Source: Capsaspora owczarzaki ATCC 30864 (taxonomy: Eukaryota > Opisthokonta > Filasterea). Taken from it: a stretch of 64,000 nucleotides of DNA. The notes under the pieces were generated by a model, which saw only the letters and a list, made by a program, of their open reading frames with translations, did not search any database and was not told where the DNA came from. Made by a program: the position numbers and the translations under genes. Every line of letters begins with the position of its first letter. Position 1 is the first letter of the stretch. Shown here piece by piece: positions 1 to 11,202 of this stretch. The stretch lies in the NCBI RefSeq assembly GCF_000151315.2, contig NW_011887309.1:1-64000 (forward strand), read 5' to 3'.

Positions 1-605
1 CTAACCCTAGACCCCAACCCGACCCTTCAACTGGCCGCGTGAGCACATTAGTCATCAAACCGTGGGGCACTTTCCTATTTTGGAATGATGCACCCACAGG
101 AGCCTGATTCAGATTGGGCGTGTCATTAAGGTGCCTGTGATCGTCGCAATTGGTTTGCATGACATGATGGGGACTGGGGGGAGGAATTGTTCCGTGAACC
201 CCGTGCGAAATGCACCTTTGATGTCGATTTTCTCAGAAATTCCGACGACGACCTATATTTTTTATTCCAGATCCAAAATCAGCGCAGTTGATAGTCCCAA
301 GTGACAGACTTATCTGGTCGAGATCCATAGGATGCGGAATGGGTGGAAGCGTTTTTGTGCGAAAAACGGTCAAAACAGTGCAAAATTCGCCTTCAAACCC
401 GATTTGCTCGAAAAATCCGTCGACGAGGTATCAATATTTTTTCAGATTCGGAATCAGCGCATTTCGTAGGTATTAGTAACGTTTTCAAAAATGCACAATC
501 GGGGTGTGTCCAAATTCGGAAGGGACCTAACACCTAACTCGGGACCAGCTTTTAACCTCTAACCGGGAGGCAGCTTTTAACCATCTAACCCTAACCCTAA
601 CCCTC
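1..605. repeat. Telomere-proximal sequence with CCCTAA units and a diverged subtelomeric repeat
   Basis: The window opens with degenerate CCCTAA-like units (1-26), and three clean units lie at 585-604. They are in the orientation expected at a left chromosome end. In between, about 226-295 and 402-474 are imperfect copies of one another: both contain a tcgacgayg-type core, a T-run and 'atcagcgca'. A short 'agcttttaacc' unit also recurs at about 548-582. No coding sequence is seen. This is inferred to be subtelomeric DNA just inside a TTAGGG-type telomere. Confidence 0.65.
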
Positions 606-1165
606 ACTGTCATTCTTTTTGTTTGTTTTGTTTCACTTTCTTGTCGCTCGTTGATCGTTTGATGGATTATCACTTAGCATCCTTTCATTGCTTTTCGCCA
701 CATGGCCTTGTTTGTTGATCGTTGTGGCTGATTTGTTTTTGATTGTTTTGCTAGTTTTTATGGTTTCTAGATTGTTGTTTCCTTTGATTTTTTCCGTTTT
801 GTTCGATTTCGCCCCATTCTTCGTTCGTGCACGACTTTTGCTTCTGGACGAGTTGCGAGCTATTTGGTTTTATTCTTCTTCGACATGACACTTCGATTTT
901 TTTTTCGTTATTTTCCACTTTCTGCTGTCATCGTTTGCTCTCAACCCGAACACTTTGCTTCGACGCTTTTCGTTTGAATTTTCTTTGTTCCGTTGGTTGT
1001 CCAAGCGCAGCTAGAACGACTGTTTTTCCCCAGGAACGCTTAACTTCCCTTGTTCGTTTGCTACTCATACGCTGTTTTCGTGTTTGCGCATTCTCCATGC
1101 ATTTTGCGTTCCTTGTCACGTGAGTGTCACAATGCTCCCATAGTTCTTTAACGTTTTCACTTTAT
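606..1165. other. T-rich stretch without a recognisable gene
   Basis: The plus strand is rich in T, with runs of ttg, ttt and cgtt. The only open frames are short, low in complexity and mutually inconsistent. It lies downstream of the LRR gene, which ends at 1166. No splice-linked exon, RNA gene or element end was found. Confidence 0.4.
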
Positions 1166-2655
1166 TCAAACATTTGCTTCTTCATCGTCCGCTGGCGACT
1201 TTACTTCGATCCAATCTTCTCTGTCTGCAATTCCGAGCAGAAGCTTCTGTAGCTCCTGCTCTTTTGCAGCGCGTAGTTGTCTTTCGTCAGCGAGCTCGAG
1301 CTTTGCGGCTGCGAGCTCCTGCTCCTTTGCACCGAGCTCCTGCTCCTTCACCGCGAGCTCCTGCTCCTTCATCGCGAGCTTCTGCCGTTCGTCAGCGAGC
1401 TCTTGATCTTTGGCAGCCAACTCGGAGCGCAATTGCTGATTTTCAGTTGCAAGAGTGACGGGACTCTGAGGCTCAATGCTTGCGGCTGTCGCGGCATTCA
1501 GCGCCGACGTGGCGGGCGACGGCTCTTTCTTGGGTTGGACTCTGTTCAACAATAGTTTCAGCCAATGTATCTAACCGTTGTGTTGTGCATTTTTCTTCTT
1601 GCGAATACTCAGAGTCTTACCTCATGTCCTTACAGGTAGTGCCTTTATTGCCCGTTTGTGTCAGTGCATCGATTGCACCTCGGGACAAGAAGTTCCTGTC
1701 CAACCTGTTGTCGTCGGATGATTCATAGCATGAGTCTCGTGACCGTCCGAGCATTTTACGCAATCAATTTTTACTCAAGCGTCTTCAGTGTCTTGTTCAC
1801 TTTGAGCGCCTCGACAATCGATGGAACTGCGGCATCGCCTATTTCATTGTGCCACAGACTGTCCGTCCCGTCCCATCAGTGAGCCACTCTCGCTGTCTCT
1901 CACCTGTAGTCACCCACGCGCGCTTTAGTGGCAGTGTCTTACAATAGCTCAGTCAGCGTTGCGTTCACTTTGAGCGCCTCGGCAATCGCCTGAGCTCCGG
2001 CATCACCAATCTGACTCCAGCCCAGACTGTCCATCCTCCAGCAGTCAATACTCACAATTGCTTGTGCTGAATCATCCACTCTCATGCATCAGTCAAAGTG
2101 AGATGACTTACAAGAGCGTAGTCAGCGTTGTGTTCACTTTGAGTGCCTCAGCAATCGCTTGAGCGCCGGCATCGCCAATGTGATTACAGCCGAGACTGCC
2201 CATCCGCTCCACTCTTAGTGCCTTTTGTTGAATAGTCCCCCACTCCCGTATTGCCGTATGACTGAGATGCCTTACAAGAGAAAAGTCAGCCTGGTGTTCA
2301 CTTTGAGTGTCTCAGCAATCGCGCGCGCTCCAACTTCGCCAATCTCATTGTGGAGCACACTGTTCGTACCATCATCCATCGTTGAGCACTCTGAATGCTG
2401 TGCTGGATCACAAGCACAAACAACTTACCTGATCATGGTCACTGTCGTTTTCACTTTGAGTGCCTCAGCAATTGCCAGTGCTTCAGCGTCGCCAATCTCT
2501 CTGTCGTGCAGACTGTTCCTCCATTTCGTCAGTGCACCCACTGCCACATTCATTCCAATAAACTCGGCTTCGTACTCGACATAGTTGGGCCCATTCATGA
2601 CTTCGTCATACAGCTCGCGCTGTCTCTGATTCATATTCGCATACGTCAGCATCAT
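1166..2655 (-). CDS. Leucine-rich-repeat protein with C-terminal coiled coil, one LRR per exon
   Basis: At least five minus-strand exons (near 2655-2437, 2375-2288, 2200-2113, 2030-1943 and 1867-1775) each encode one ribonuclease-inhibitor-type repeat of about 28 residues. The consensus is like IGDAGAQAIAEALKVNTTLT. Every internal exon ends in GTAAGN or GTAAAA and begins after CAG, always in phase 2, so exons can be gained or lost without shifting frame. The last exon (about 1546-1166) is in the same phase. It encodes a Ser/Ala/Pro linker, a coiled coil of KEQEL/ADERQ heptads and an acidic tail. The start chosen is the ATG pair at 2650-2655, which gives about 40 residues before the first repeat. 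Such repeats bind proteins; the ligand is unknown. The intron before the last exon is long (about 230 bp) and could hide another small exon. Confidence 0.65.
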
Positions 2656-3331
2656 TCGAAGTGTGGTAAATTAAAACAGCGAAAAACAAAGACTGCCGAA
2701 CAACCTCAAAGCGATCCAATCCTTAGTGTGTATTGGCTCGTTCTAGGTCCGTGCTCGGCGTTCATGGTCATGGTTGAGCAACTTTAGTCGAAAAGTGGAC
2801 GTGCATTGGCGTGTAGTGTCCTGGCGGACCAGCAACCAATCACATCTCAAAGCAAACAAAGCCAGTATAAGAAAGCATGATTGAAACTTCGGTTAAGATC
2901 GTCCAAAAGCCAATGGAAAGGAGATGAGTTTGCAGTCGGAGAGAAGAGCCAATCTAAAACTCGATGCAATCATCAGCAGCGGCGCAATCCGCTCATCATT
3001 TTCCTCAATTAACAAAGTTTGACCGCCAGTAGTGGATCTTGGTCCTCAACCTGTACAATCGCACGAGAAAGTTAACGGCCTGGATGAAGGCCTGCCTTGA
3101 TTGCCTTTCCTCGAGGCCACGCTGCATCCAAGACGTGATTGACGAGAATGGTGGCTGTTCTGAATACTAAAGTGGAGCTTGCTTGATTTGGTTGATTCTT
3201 TGCGTGACTCGAGTTCAATTTTTGTGCTTTTTGTGCACACAGTACAAATTTGACAATGTCAACAGCATTCCACATTCATGTTGTTTGACTGTTGAACAAG
3301 CATCTCTCTAGTCACGCTTTTTCACGTTTTA
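2656..3331. other. Spacer between the LRR gene and the CACTA element; no gene recognised
   Basis: Short frames exist on the minus strand (about 3046-3275) but match no family I know and show no linked exons. The stretch is probably the LRR gene's upstream region plus old sequence interrupted by the transposon. Its last three bases (TTA, 3329-3331) are the left target duplication of the CACTA element. Confidence 0.4.
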
Positions 3332-3351
3332 CACAGTGAAAAAAGAAACCG
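3332..3351 (+). repeat. Left terminal inverted repeat of the CACTA element
   Basis: It begins CACAGTGAAAAAAG and continues AAACCG. It pairs with the right end at 10282-10301 at 18 of 20 positions. The target duplication TTA precedes it. Confidence 0.8.
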
Positions 3352-3764
3352 TTTTACCGGTCTACCCCGTTGCGTCGAGCTCGATAAAAACGCGTCCCTG
3401 GGCTCTGTGCCTTTGACAGTGTATTGTCCTGCGTGTGTACATTCGAACACTGCAACGAGCGTTCGTGTAGCTCCATCCAGAGAGCAGATCCAGGCGAAAG
3501 CAGTTTAGAGTGTCTGGTGCAGGCGTGTTTTCCGTCGGCTGTGTGATTTTTTTGATTTTTTTTCGATTTTATTTTCATTTTTTTCGATTTTTGCGAATTT
3601 TTCTTTTTCATTTTTTGTTGCAGTCGTCCTGTTTGGGATTTTTTTCATTTTTTTTATTTTATTTTTGATTTATTTTATTTTATTTTTGATTTTTTTCAGT
3701 TCTTTTTTATTTTTTTATTTTTATTTTTATTTTTCAATGTGTTTCATTGTATTCCTACCAATCA
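3352..3764. other. 3' flank of the transposase gene inside the CACTA element, with a T-rich tract
   Basis: Positions about 3545-3735 are an irregular TTTTATTTTTGATTTT-like tract. On the minus strand, downstream of the transposase stop, this is an A-rich untranslated or terminator-like segment. No coding sequence is seen. Confidence 0.45.
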
Positions 3765-6584
3765 TCAACGATGCCACCGGATGAGTATAAACCGATGGTC
3801 GGCGTGTCCGAAGCCTTGTGGCACAACAACAGGCTTTACCCAGCCGCTGCCAGCAATACAATCAGTTTCAACAAACCGGGCCAAGGGACCCGCGTCGGGT
3901 TGAGTTCGGCGATACACTGGGTTGTTCCGCCAATGCGATGCTTCCTCGAGAACGAACCAATCCTGCACTTCCGCCAGACATTGCGTGGTTTCCTGGTCGA
4001 TCAACGTGCGTGTGTAAAACGCACGAACTCGAAAATAGTGTTCCCTGTCACATGTGAGAACGGTGTTGGTCCCAGCAATTGCCAACGTGCACCAGCGGGA
4101 GCCTGCGTACGAAACCATCATCTTCATGTGCCTGGCAGCCACCACACCATAACCGAACTGCTGCACGAGATATCTCTCGATGTATTCGTTGACCAAATGA
4201 CGTCTGCGCTTTGTGTTCGCAAATTTGTACACCATGCCGCAGCCAGCGGTGCTGCTGCGCTGCGAGGGGGAGTCGTTGATCACCTTGTTCACGAATCGTG
4301 TTAGAATGTCGTTTTGTGTGCCGGGAGGAATCTGCCGGCAGAGCTCGTTGACTTTCCTCTCAAACACCATGGTCGAGACGTGCGCAGGAGGACCGTGTTG
4401 CCGACAAGCCCATGCAATGTGAGTCAAATGATGCGTGGTGATTGGCATTCCGCAAGGACCATTGGCCGCCGTGGCGCTTTCAATGTAGCGTTGTATGACC
4501 AGCTCGATCGTTGGGATTCTGCTGATGTCGATGGCCTTTGTCACGCAGATGAACACGATGTCGGCCATATCAAGCCACATCAGATGATACCCAGGCAAGC
4601 CGGCGATGTCTGCAAAGATCCATCTTGCGCAGACCAGCACGAAATTCAGAATCTCCTCGCCCGTGTACAAACCGTGCTGTGTCGACACTTTGCGAGGGAC
4701 TCGCATGGCAAAGGATGGCCAGGTTGTCTCTTTCAATGACGCATCCAGTTTTGCCAGTTTTTTCTGTTTGGCCCGTGGGTCGGTGAGGATCTTGTTAATT
4801 GTGTTGCTCAGAAGTCGCTTGCAGCTGCCAAGCAGAACACTGTGCAGCGTATCCAACGAGCACATACTCCGCTCAACGTTCCCGTTGTCTGGAAAGTTGG
4901 TCAATCCCCGCAGACAAGACGCGCCACCGTCTGGCTTGCGCTGGGAATGGTCAATGTAATCGTAGTTGGCGTATGGCGTGGCAGTCAAATTGCCCCAGTT
5001 GCGATGATGGCCGCACTCGCAAGGGCCGGCTTTTCTCGGACAGTAGTTGCATCCTAGCTGGGCCGAGTGGCCCATGATGTGCAGCACCTTGGCACGAGCG
5101 GGAGAATCCATTGACAGTAGTTGGATTTGAGCTTTGACACGTACGGCGGTCTCAGTGAATGCATTTCGCAAGTCAACCCCGCGCGACGACAGCTCGTTGA
5201 CTTCCTTGATCAGGGGCGCCATCAGCTGGTCTAGGTTAGCTAGCTCAGGGCCCTACGTCGGCAAGGTCGGTGACAACGAGTCAGTTTGACAGCATCTCAG
5301 TCGCATCAATAAAAATTAATGGCAAAAAGTCTACCTACATCAATGAGGGACGACACCCAGACACAGTGCGCTTGGCTGGCCAGCGTCGTATTTAAATTGA
5401 GCACACGCACACACACAGTGTGCATCTGGACGCTCGATGAGTTGAATGCTTGAAATCTACCAAACCAACCATTGGAAGTGAGACCATCGTCCCCCTCCCA
5501 CATCTGTTTTGAGCAAATGCTGACAACCAACTGACCCGTCGTAGAACAAGCAAAGTGACAGATTCCATGGGGATTCATGGAGGAAGTCGAGCCGCGATGA
5601 CTTCTGGAAATGCTCCCCTTGGAGGGGATGAGTCTTTTGAGGCAATCCTGCAGATTCCTGAAACACGGCGGGCCACTCCCTGAACAGGCGGTCGACATGT
5701 GTTGCATCGTTCAGATCACCATATCGATCGATCAAGCCTTTGACCAATTCAGGGTCCTCAAACAACTTGGTCAGCTGCGGCTTTAGCGGAAAATACACAA
5801 AAATACGTGCCGAAACAAGCGTTGTGCAGCGAGGATTACTAACACACTCCAGCTTGTCTTGCTGACGAGTTGATGGCGCCTCGTCGAGGATCCAAACGCT
5901 GGCTCGGCAGGTGTAGGTCACGTTCCCACACGGACAGAGCTTGCACATGGACAGAGCTTGCTGAACCGTAGGATGGCATCGACAGCCAGTATGATACCAC
6001 ACGGCAGTAGCATAATCGGCATACTTGCGTTGGAGGCTGGCAATACGCTCACATGCATTTAGCTCGGGCTCGGGTGTTGTCCGCTGTCCAACCATGGAAT
6101 CGCGCACGAGGGCCTGCTGAAAGTAGTACGGAGTCGCAGGTATCGCTGCCAGAGACGAACAAGATGCGGTTAGTGAATGGGACGCGTGACATCGATAGCA
6201 AGGGCAGCTGCGTTGTTCGTTTCGTACCCGTGGCGCGAAAATGGTCGTCAAACAGCTCGTTTAGTTTCTGCTCCTGCTCGTCATTCAACCCGTGCGCTCG
6301 CATTCCAGTGACCACGGTCTTTCTGAGATCATTGTTATATCGTTGGAGGAAATTGTCCAACCCTGCGAGGGTCTGGCTAAACATCCGGAGTGTTGACTTA
6401 CTCCGAAGGCAATGTAGGCGTTCCATCAGCTCGCCCATATACTCATCGGCCTCCGTGTTGGGCGCAGCGGAGTCGGTGTCTTTCTCCGCTTGATCCTGAG
6501 CCATGGCAAACGCATAAGCTCGAAGCTCGTCGACAACGTCGATCGCGAGCTGCTCGTTGATCAAATCCTCGCTCTCGGCCTCGC

Positions 6585-6619
<35 letters not shown>

Positions 6620-7320
6620 GAAGAGTCACTCTCGTCCAAATCGATCAAGTCCAGCCACCGGTCTGAAACGAATGCATCAGGGTGCTGCATGTCGTTGGTA
6701 TCCATGTTGCTGAAACCCATGTCGTCGTAATACATGTCGCTGTCATCAACGTCTGCACTAGCACTGTCAAACTGCAGTGAGAGGCACGGTCTAGCCAGCT
6801 GGCAATGCTTCGCGTCGTACCTTTGGTTGTCTTGTGTATCAGCATGTTCTTGCATGGCTGCTTCTCTTCTCGGAGCCGTCTGTGTCATTGGGACAGAGGA
6901 TGGGGTATTCGACGCACGCCACGAAGCGTCCAGCCAGGCGTCGAGCCAGGCGCCTTCCACACCATCGGCCCGTAGCTGATTGTAGACTTGAGCCAGGCAC
7001 GCAACTCCGAAAAAATTTAAGTGTCGCAACTCGGTTTTTCTTGTGGTGGGCTCCGAAATTTGCCCTTTAATGTGCTTCACAGTGCACTTGATACAAGTGC
7101 AGACGTACTTCTCCCTTGGGAGCAACTGATCACGGACATGTCTGGCGCAGACAGCCTGTGTATGCCACACAAGCGGAGATCGTGGATCTTTGTCGAATAT
7201 CGCTGTGCAAGGCCCGCAGCCGCAACGGAAAAGGACGTGAAACAGATTATTGTTCATTGTGGACTGCGTATCCTTCGATAATTGGACGTGTTTCCTGCAT
7301 CCATTTCTTCCAATCGGCAT
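3765..7320 (-). CDS. Tnp2-type CACTA transposase, multi-exon
   Basis: The transposase should cut at the CACTA ends in the nucleus. Exon 1 starts at the ATG at 7318-7320 and runs to about 6231. It carries CxCGPC-type cysteine pairs and an aspartate run encoded by a GTC microsatellite near 6590-6620. Exon 2 (about 6186-5509) holds more cysteine motifs (CRCHP, CKLCPCG). It ends in LCLFYDG, which splices to FQAFNSSS (near 5456); DGFQxFxSS is a Tnp2 landmark. The last exon (about 5255-3765) carries the Tnp2 core. This includes MDSPARAKVLHIMGHSAQLGC followed by NYCPRKAG, then LHSVLLGSCKRL, a GLPGYHLMWLDMADIV helix, and the ITTHHLTHIAWACRQHGP block. Splice sites between the main exons keep frame. 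Small exons near 5400-5340 are uncertain. No disabling change was noted in the main exons. Confidence 0.75.
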
Positions 7321-8840
7321 GGAGCAGTCAGCCTCAAATCTACCCTGTAATGATTCAAATATAATTCATGACCATATAGTCAAAAATCGGTCTCGGTGGT
7401 AAGCTCTAGCATCGCAAATACGTGTGCAGAATTCTGCGTGCGACAATCGAGGTCGATGCCAGCTGACAACCTCGTTTTCCGGTACACTCCTGGGACGGAG
7501 TGATTGGCAGTGATATGTTCTTTGTGTTTGTGCTATGGTTGCGGTCAAAATAGTGGAGACTGGTTTGGCGCATCATCAGCAAGTGGGCTGTGAACATGGC
7601 AGTTTCAATCGGATTCATTCAAAGTATCGCCCATGAACATGTTCTCATCATTATCGAGAACTACAACTGTCCAACACAAGCATGCATACTTGTTACAATT
7701 ATACACATCATAACTGATCATGAGCTGCGAGGTAGAGAGCCGTAGGACGACCAAAAGGCCGTTCCAAAGTTGCCGGTAAACTTTACGAGCGAATTTCCAG
7801 CTTCTGCTTGCCGCAATCAACCAGCCGATTGGCACATTATATTCTAGAGATTAATTATGTGATTGTCAGACTGACGGGACGTCAAAAAGTCTTGTGACGT
7901 TTCACATTTAGGCACTGATGCATCAAGTAGCGTTTTGCCCAACCGGACAACAGTTGAGCCGTCACTGTGCATCTTTCGCACCTGACGAGGTTCGATTCCC
8001 TGCTTTTGCTCTTTTTGCCTTTTTTTTTTTTCTTGACAATGGAAAAAGCAATGCGCTCAAACAAAAAAAAAGAAAAGAAAAAAAAGAAAAAAAAAAAGAA
8101 AAAAAAAGAAAAGAAAAAAAAGAAAAAGAAAAACCAATGTCACTCCAATGGTTTTATTTTATTGTTTTATTTTTTTTATTTTTTATTTTTATTTTATTTA
8201 TTTTATTTTATTTTCTGCACCACAGTCTTTGTATTTTTTTTATTTACTTTTATTTTATTATTTCATTGCAAAAAGCATTGTATTTTTTCTTTCTTTGACT
8301 TGCAAATGTCGTACGAGCACCAACTGATTCCGAATGTACCGACTCAGTTCATTTCGTTTCAAGAGTGTAAGAGGATGCCTACCTATAATCGTTATACTCA
8401 TGAGTGTACAATGCACTCGAAGCAGACAACAAAAGATCAAAAGAACACGCATGGTGAAAGAAAAAAACAAAAAGAAGAAAAGCAAAAAGCGCGCGAAAAC
8501 GAACTTTCAGTTTGCTCTCGGTCCTGCAGATCAGCAGCCGTTCGCCGGAGCGCGCTGCCGCCAAGCATATTGTAATTGTCATGGCTTCCTTGACGGAATT
8601 GCGTCGCGATTGGCGTGAATTCGGAGAACGCGGACGCTGGGGAGGGTGAAAAGGGATTTTGAGCTTCAATTTCAATCCAGTTTTTGAGAGCACGGTGTTG
8701 AAACTGATAGTAAAAGCGCGGGAAACACACTGTTCTTGAGATGGTGAATTTTCAGCAAACGAAAATTCAACTTGGTTAATTTTTTGATTGGGTTGTTCGT
8801 TTGGATGTGTGGATCAGATCATCAAGCCAACTTTGTTTTT
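7321..8840. other. Central divergent region of the CACTA element with A/T homopolymer tracts
   Basis: This lies between the starts of the transposase (leftward) and the accessory gene (rightward), so it should contain both promoters. Positions about 8008-8140 are purine-rich (AAAGAAAA) and 8145-8290 are T/A-rich. Several short frames exist, but none has linked exons or a familiar sequence. Confidence 0.45.
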
Positions 8841-10026
8841 ATGTCAAAACTGATGTCGGAGAACAGTGCACTGAAGTGTGAGATCGATACACTCAAGAAA
8901 GATAACACTCAACTGACTGCTCGTATTGGAGGTCTGGAAGCCCTGTGCCGCGAGAAGGATGCAGCGTTTGCAACACTCCAACAGAGGGCCGAAGCACACG
9001 CCCCGTTTAAGCTCGTAGGTGACTCAGATGTGTGCAAACAAGGAAGTGTAGCGTTCCTTTACTGATCATCCTTGTCCAAAGGAAATTCCCAAAGGCATCA
9101 AATTGATCCAGTTACTTCGGGAGTTCTTTCGGCAAGACGTGCTAGAGAAGTCTGAGTGGTTCAACGTTGCCTATTCGACTAAGCTTTGTGCGGCTCCATC
9201 AAGCAGTCTCGATGACCAACAAGCAGCATTTGTAGCTGCAGTTCACGGAATATTGGCGAGATTCCTTCGAGACCGACAGCAATTGTCGAGCGCTGCGTGG
9301 ATCGACGCTAGGACTGCACTCTTACACAAGGTAAGGAACGCGTGGATATGCGATACCAACCATTTGACTCTGACACGACATGTTCCTCCATAGATATACG
9401 ACTCGTATCGTAATTCTTACAAGGGAATCGTCGCTTCGAACACCTCCTCAACAGCAGCAACTCAGATCGCAGCTACGGTCGGAATGGAGGCAGGCTCTGC
9501 AGAGCTTCCTGTGAATGCGACGTCAGCGGACGGGTCGCTTCTTGTGTTGGCGGAAGAAGCGTCTCTTCTCGTGTCGGCAGCGGATGATGTAAGTCTGCCG
9601 TCCGTAGCGTTCGCTCTGGTCAACAATGAAGCAACAGCCCAGTCCACTCTTCCAGCCACTCCAGTCGTGGCGGATGCGGCAACGGCAATGGATACAGATG
9701 CACGACCAGCAGCTGCTTCGTACGCAGGAACAACCACTCTCCCACCTTCGACCGCATCCTCCAGCACTGTGGATGTCGACACGCGGGAATACAGTCGCAG
9801 TCATCCAATCAGTCGAGCTCGAGAGGCGATGAGGCGACGGGTAGCAATGCGACAACCTCAAGTGCGCCCGTTCACTTTTCTGCACGTCCCAACACCTGCA
9901 CCGCTTCCCGTGTCTCGTTCTCGTTGTGCATTGGCTTCATCGCCATCGAGACGCAATGGCTCGAGAATGGTTCTCGCAATCGCGGATGCTCTCGTTCACG
10001 ACAGCACCGCGATCAGCGAGCAATGA
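8841..10026 (+). CDS. Accessory gene of the CACTA element, coiled-coil protein of unknown function
   Basis: Three exons join in frame: 8841-9014, 9082-9330 and 9394-10026, giving about 351 residues. Introns are GTAGGT...AAAG and GTAAGG...TAG. Residues 1-55 (MSENSALKCEIDTLKKD..) are a coiled coil with regular leucines. The middle exon (KGIKLIQLLREFFRQDVLEK) is a compact, probably helical domain that I do not recognise. Helices with paired tryptophans follow. The C-terminal 200 residues are rich in Ala, Ser and Thr and end in a basic RAREAMRRRVAMRQ segment and proline-rich sequence. It sits inside the element, oppositely oriented to the transposase, with its stop 275 bp from the right end. By analogy with TnpA of En/Spm it could bind subterminal DNA; that is inference. 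The start is the first ATG that gives the coiled coil. Confidence 0.55.
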
Positions 10027-10281
10027 ATTTATTTATGGCTCAAAAAAATAAAAAAATAAAAATAAAATATTATTAATCGAAAAATAAAAAAAATAAAAAA
10101 TAATAATAAATAAAAATAAATAAAAATAAATATAAAAAAAACCCTGGAGGCGTGAAAAAAAAAAACCCGAGGAATGTTGTGGTCTCATGAGCACGGCTAT
10201 TTGCCTTTAAATCGCCGTGACCGTAATCCATGTCTATCGAGTCAAAAACGCCAAAACCCATCAAAATAACAAAAAATACCG

Positions 10282-10301
10282 CGGTAGCTTTTTTCACTGT
10301 G
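10282..10301 (-). repeat. Right terminal inverted repeat of the CACTA element
   Basis: Read on the minus strand it begins CACAGTGAAAAAAG then CTACCG, pairing with 3332-3351. The target duplication TTA follows at 10302-10304. The 250 bp inside this end is A-rich. Confidence 0.8.
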
Positions 10302-10513
10302 TTACGAGGCCGGCAGAAGTGTGGTGAGCGAAAATGACATGCAATCTTGCAGTGCAAGGAACGTTTTCAAGGAACTGTCATCTGGAAGCCTTGAGCGAAT
10401 TGCTCCAGGTCGCCGCGGTGCATCACCCACGAAAGCGGCGGCGGATTTGCAATCGTCACTCGAGACGTCAACATGACTCCGACAAGAATGACAGTGTCTT
10501 CTTCCATGACATA
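10302..10513. other. Host remnant between the CACTA element and the old Tc1 element
   Basis: These 212 bp carry the TTA duplication of the CACTA element at the left. At the right they carry the TA (10512-10513) that is the left target duplication of the old Tc1. Short frames exist on both strands but none can be assigned. With the transposons removed, this stretch would lie directly downstream of the decayed NTPase-nuclease copy at 16922. Confidence 0.5.
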
Positions 10514-10516
10514 CTA

Positions 10517-10545
10517 GAGAGGGCCTCCCTAAAAAGACTCAGTCC
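10517..10545 (+). repeat. Left terminal inverted repeat of the pogo-type element
   Basis: It is 29 bp long and identical to the reverse complement of 15281-15309. An inverted partial copy at 10676-10693 could pair with it. Confidence 0.88.
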
Positions 10546-10923
10546 CCCCTGTTCATTTCCTCGCCCTGCCACCTATATCATTGGAAAGAGCATAAATTAT
10601 ATAGTTGATTTGGTAATTTTGGTGCGAATCGGAGGGGAAAATTTTCGCTTCGATTTGGCTGGGCGTGCATTAGGGCTGAGTCTTTTTAGGGAGAAACTGA
10701 CTTTGCCAGTCCCGTGTCGCCCGTGTCGAGGATCTGTCGGCCCATCTTCAACTGGGACATGTAATACCAACTGGTATCTATGTATTGCAGTTGGTGCGAC
10801 GGTTACTGTATGTGACCACAGAACCCGGCAGGTGCCAGACCGCCCGCGCCGGACGGGCATGGTCCAATCTTCCCCTGCCTAGACATGATTTCACCCTTTT
10901 TGACCGGAAAAAACACATAACTA

Positions 10924-11038
10924 CTATCCCGATCATTAAATTTCGACCCCCCCTCTTTTTTTCACTTTTTCGCCCTCCCTGGGACCTGTGTTGCTTTCCG
11001 TCTCGCCCGCGGAATGTTCATTCATGGTACAGTGTACC
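10924..11038 (+). repeat. Left 115-bp inverted repeat of Tc1-A
   Basis: It matches the reverse complement of 12462-12576 with one visible difference, near the inner end (GTACAGTGTACC versus GTACGGTGTACC). Confidence 0.9.
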
Positions 11039-11202
11039 AGACACATTTTAGAAGTGAAGCAGCGGGCTGGGAGTTAAGATTCGAAGCGAGAACAGACAAA
11101 AATGAAAACTCAAAAAAACAGAAAAAGAGCGGCTTTGTTGCCCAATTTTCACAAAGCATTACATGGCACACAAACAACGTGTCGCAGCGCCTTCGCTCCA
11201 CT

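Larger units (their letters stand above)
3332..10301. mobile_element. CACTA (En/Spm) DNA transposon, about 6.97 kb, with termini and target duplication
   Basis: The left end reads CACAGTGAAAAAAG then, after two differing bases, ACCG. The right end read inward (minus strand) gives the same CACAGTGAAAAAAG..ACCG, so 18 of the first 20 bases match. The trinucleotide TTA stands directly outside both ends (3329-3331 and 10302-10304). CAC-type termini with a 3-bp duplication are the hallmark of CACTA elements. Inside is a spliced Tnp2-type transposase gene on the minus strand (7320-3765). A second gene lies on the plus strand (8841-10026). The two diverge from a 1.5-kb central region rich in A and T tracts. 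The layout recalls the two-gene plan of plant En/Spm and looks close to complete. Confidence 0.8.

Noticed and set aside
3046-3275. Minus-strand frames of 60-70 codons ending in a GKAIKAGLHPGR-like sequence
   Set aside because: They are too short, lack splice partners and match no known family.
8008-8730. Lys-rich and Phe-rich frames in the centre of the CACTA element
   Set aside because: They follow A and T homopolymer tracts, have no linked exons and are absent from any known transposon protein.
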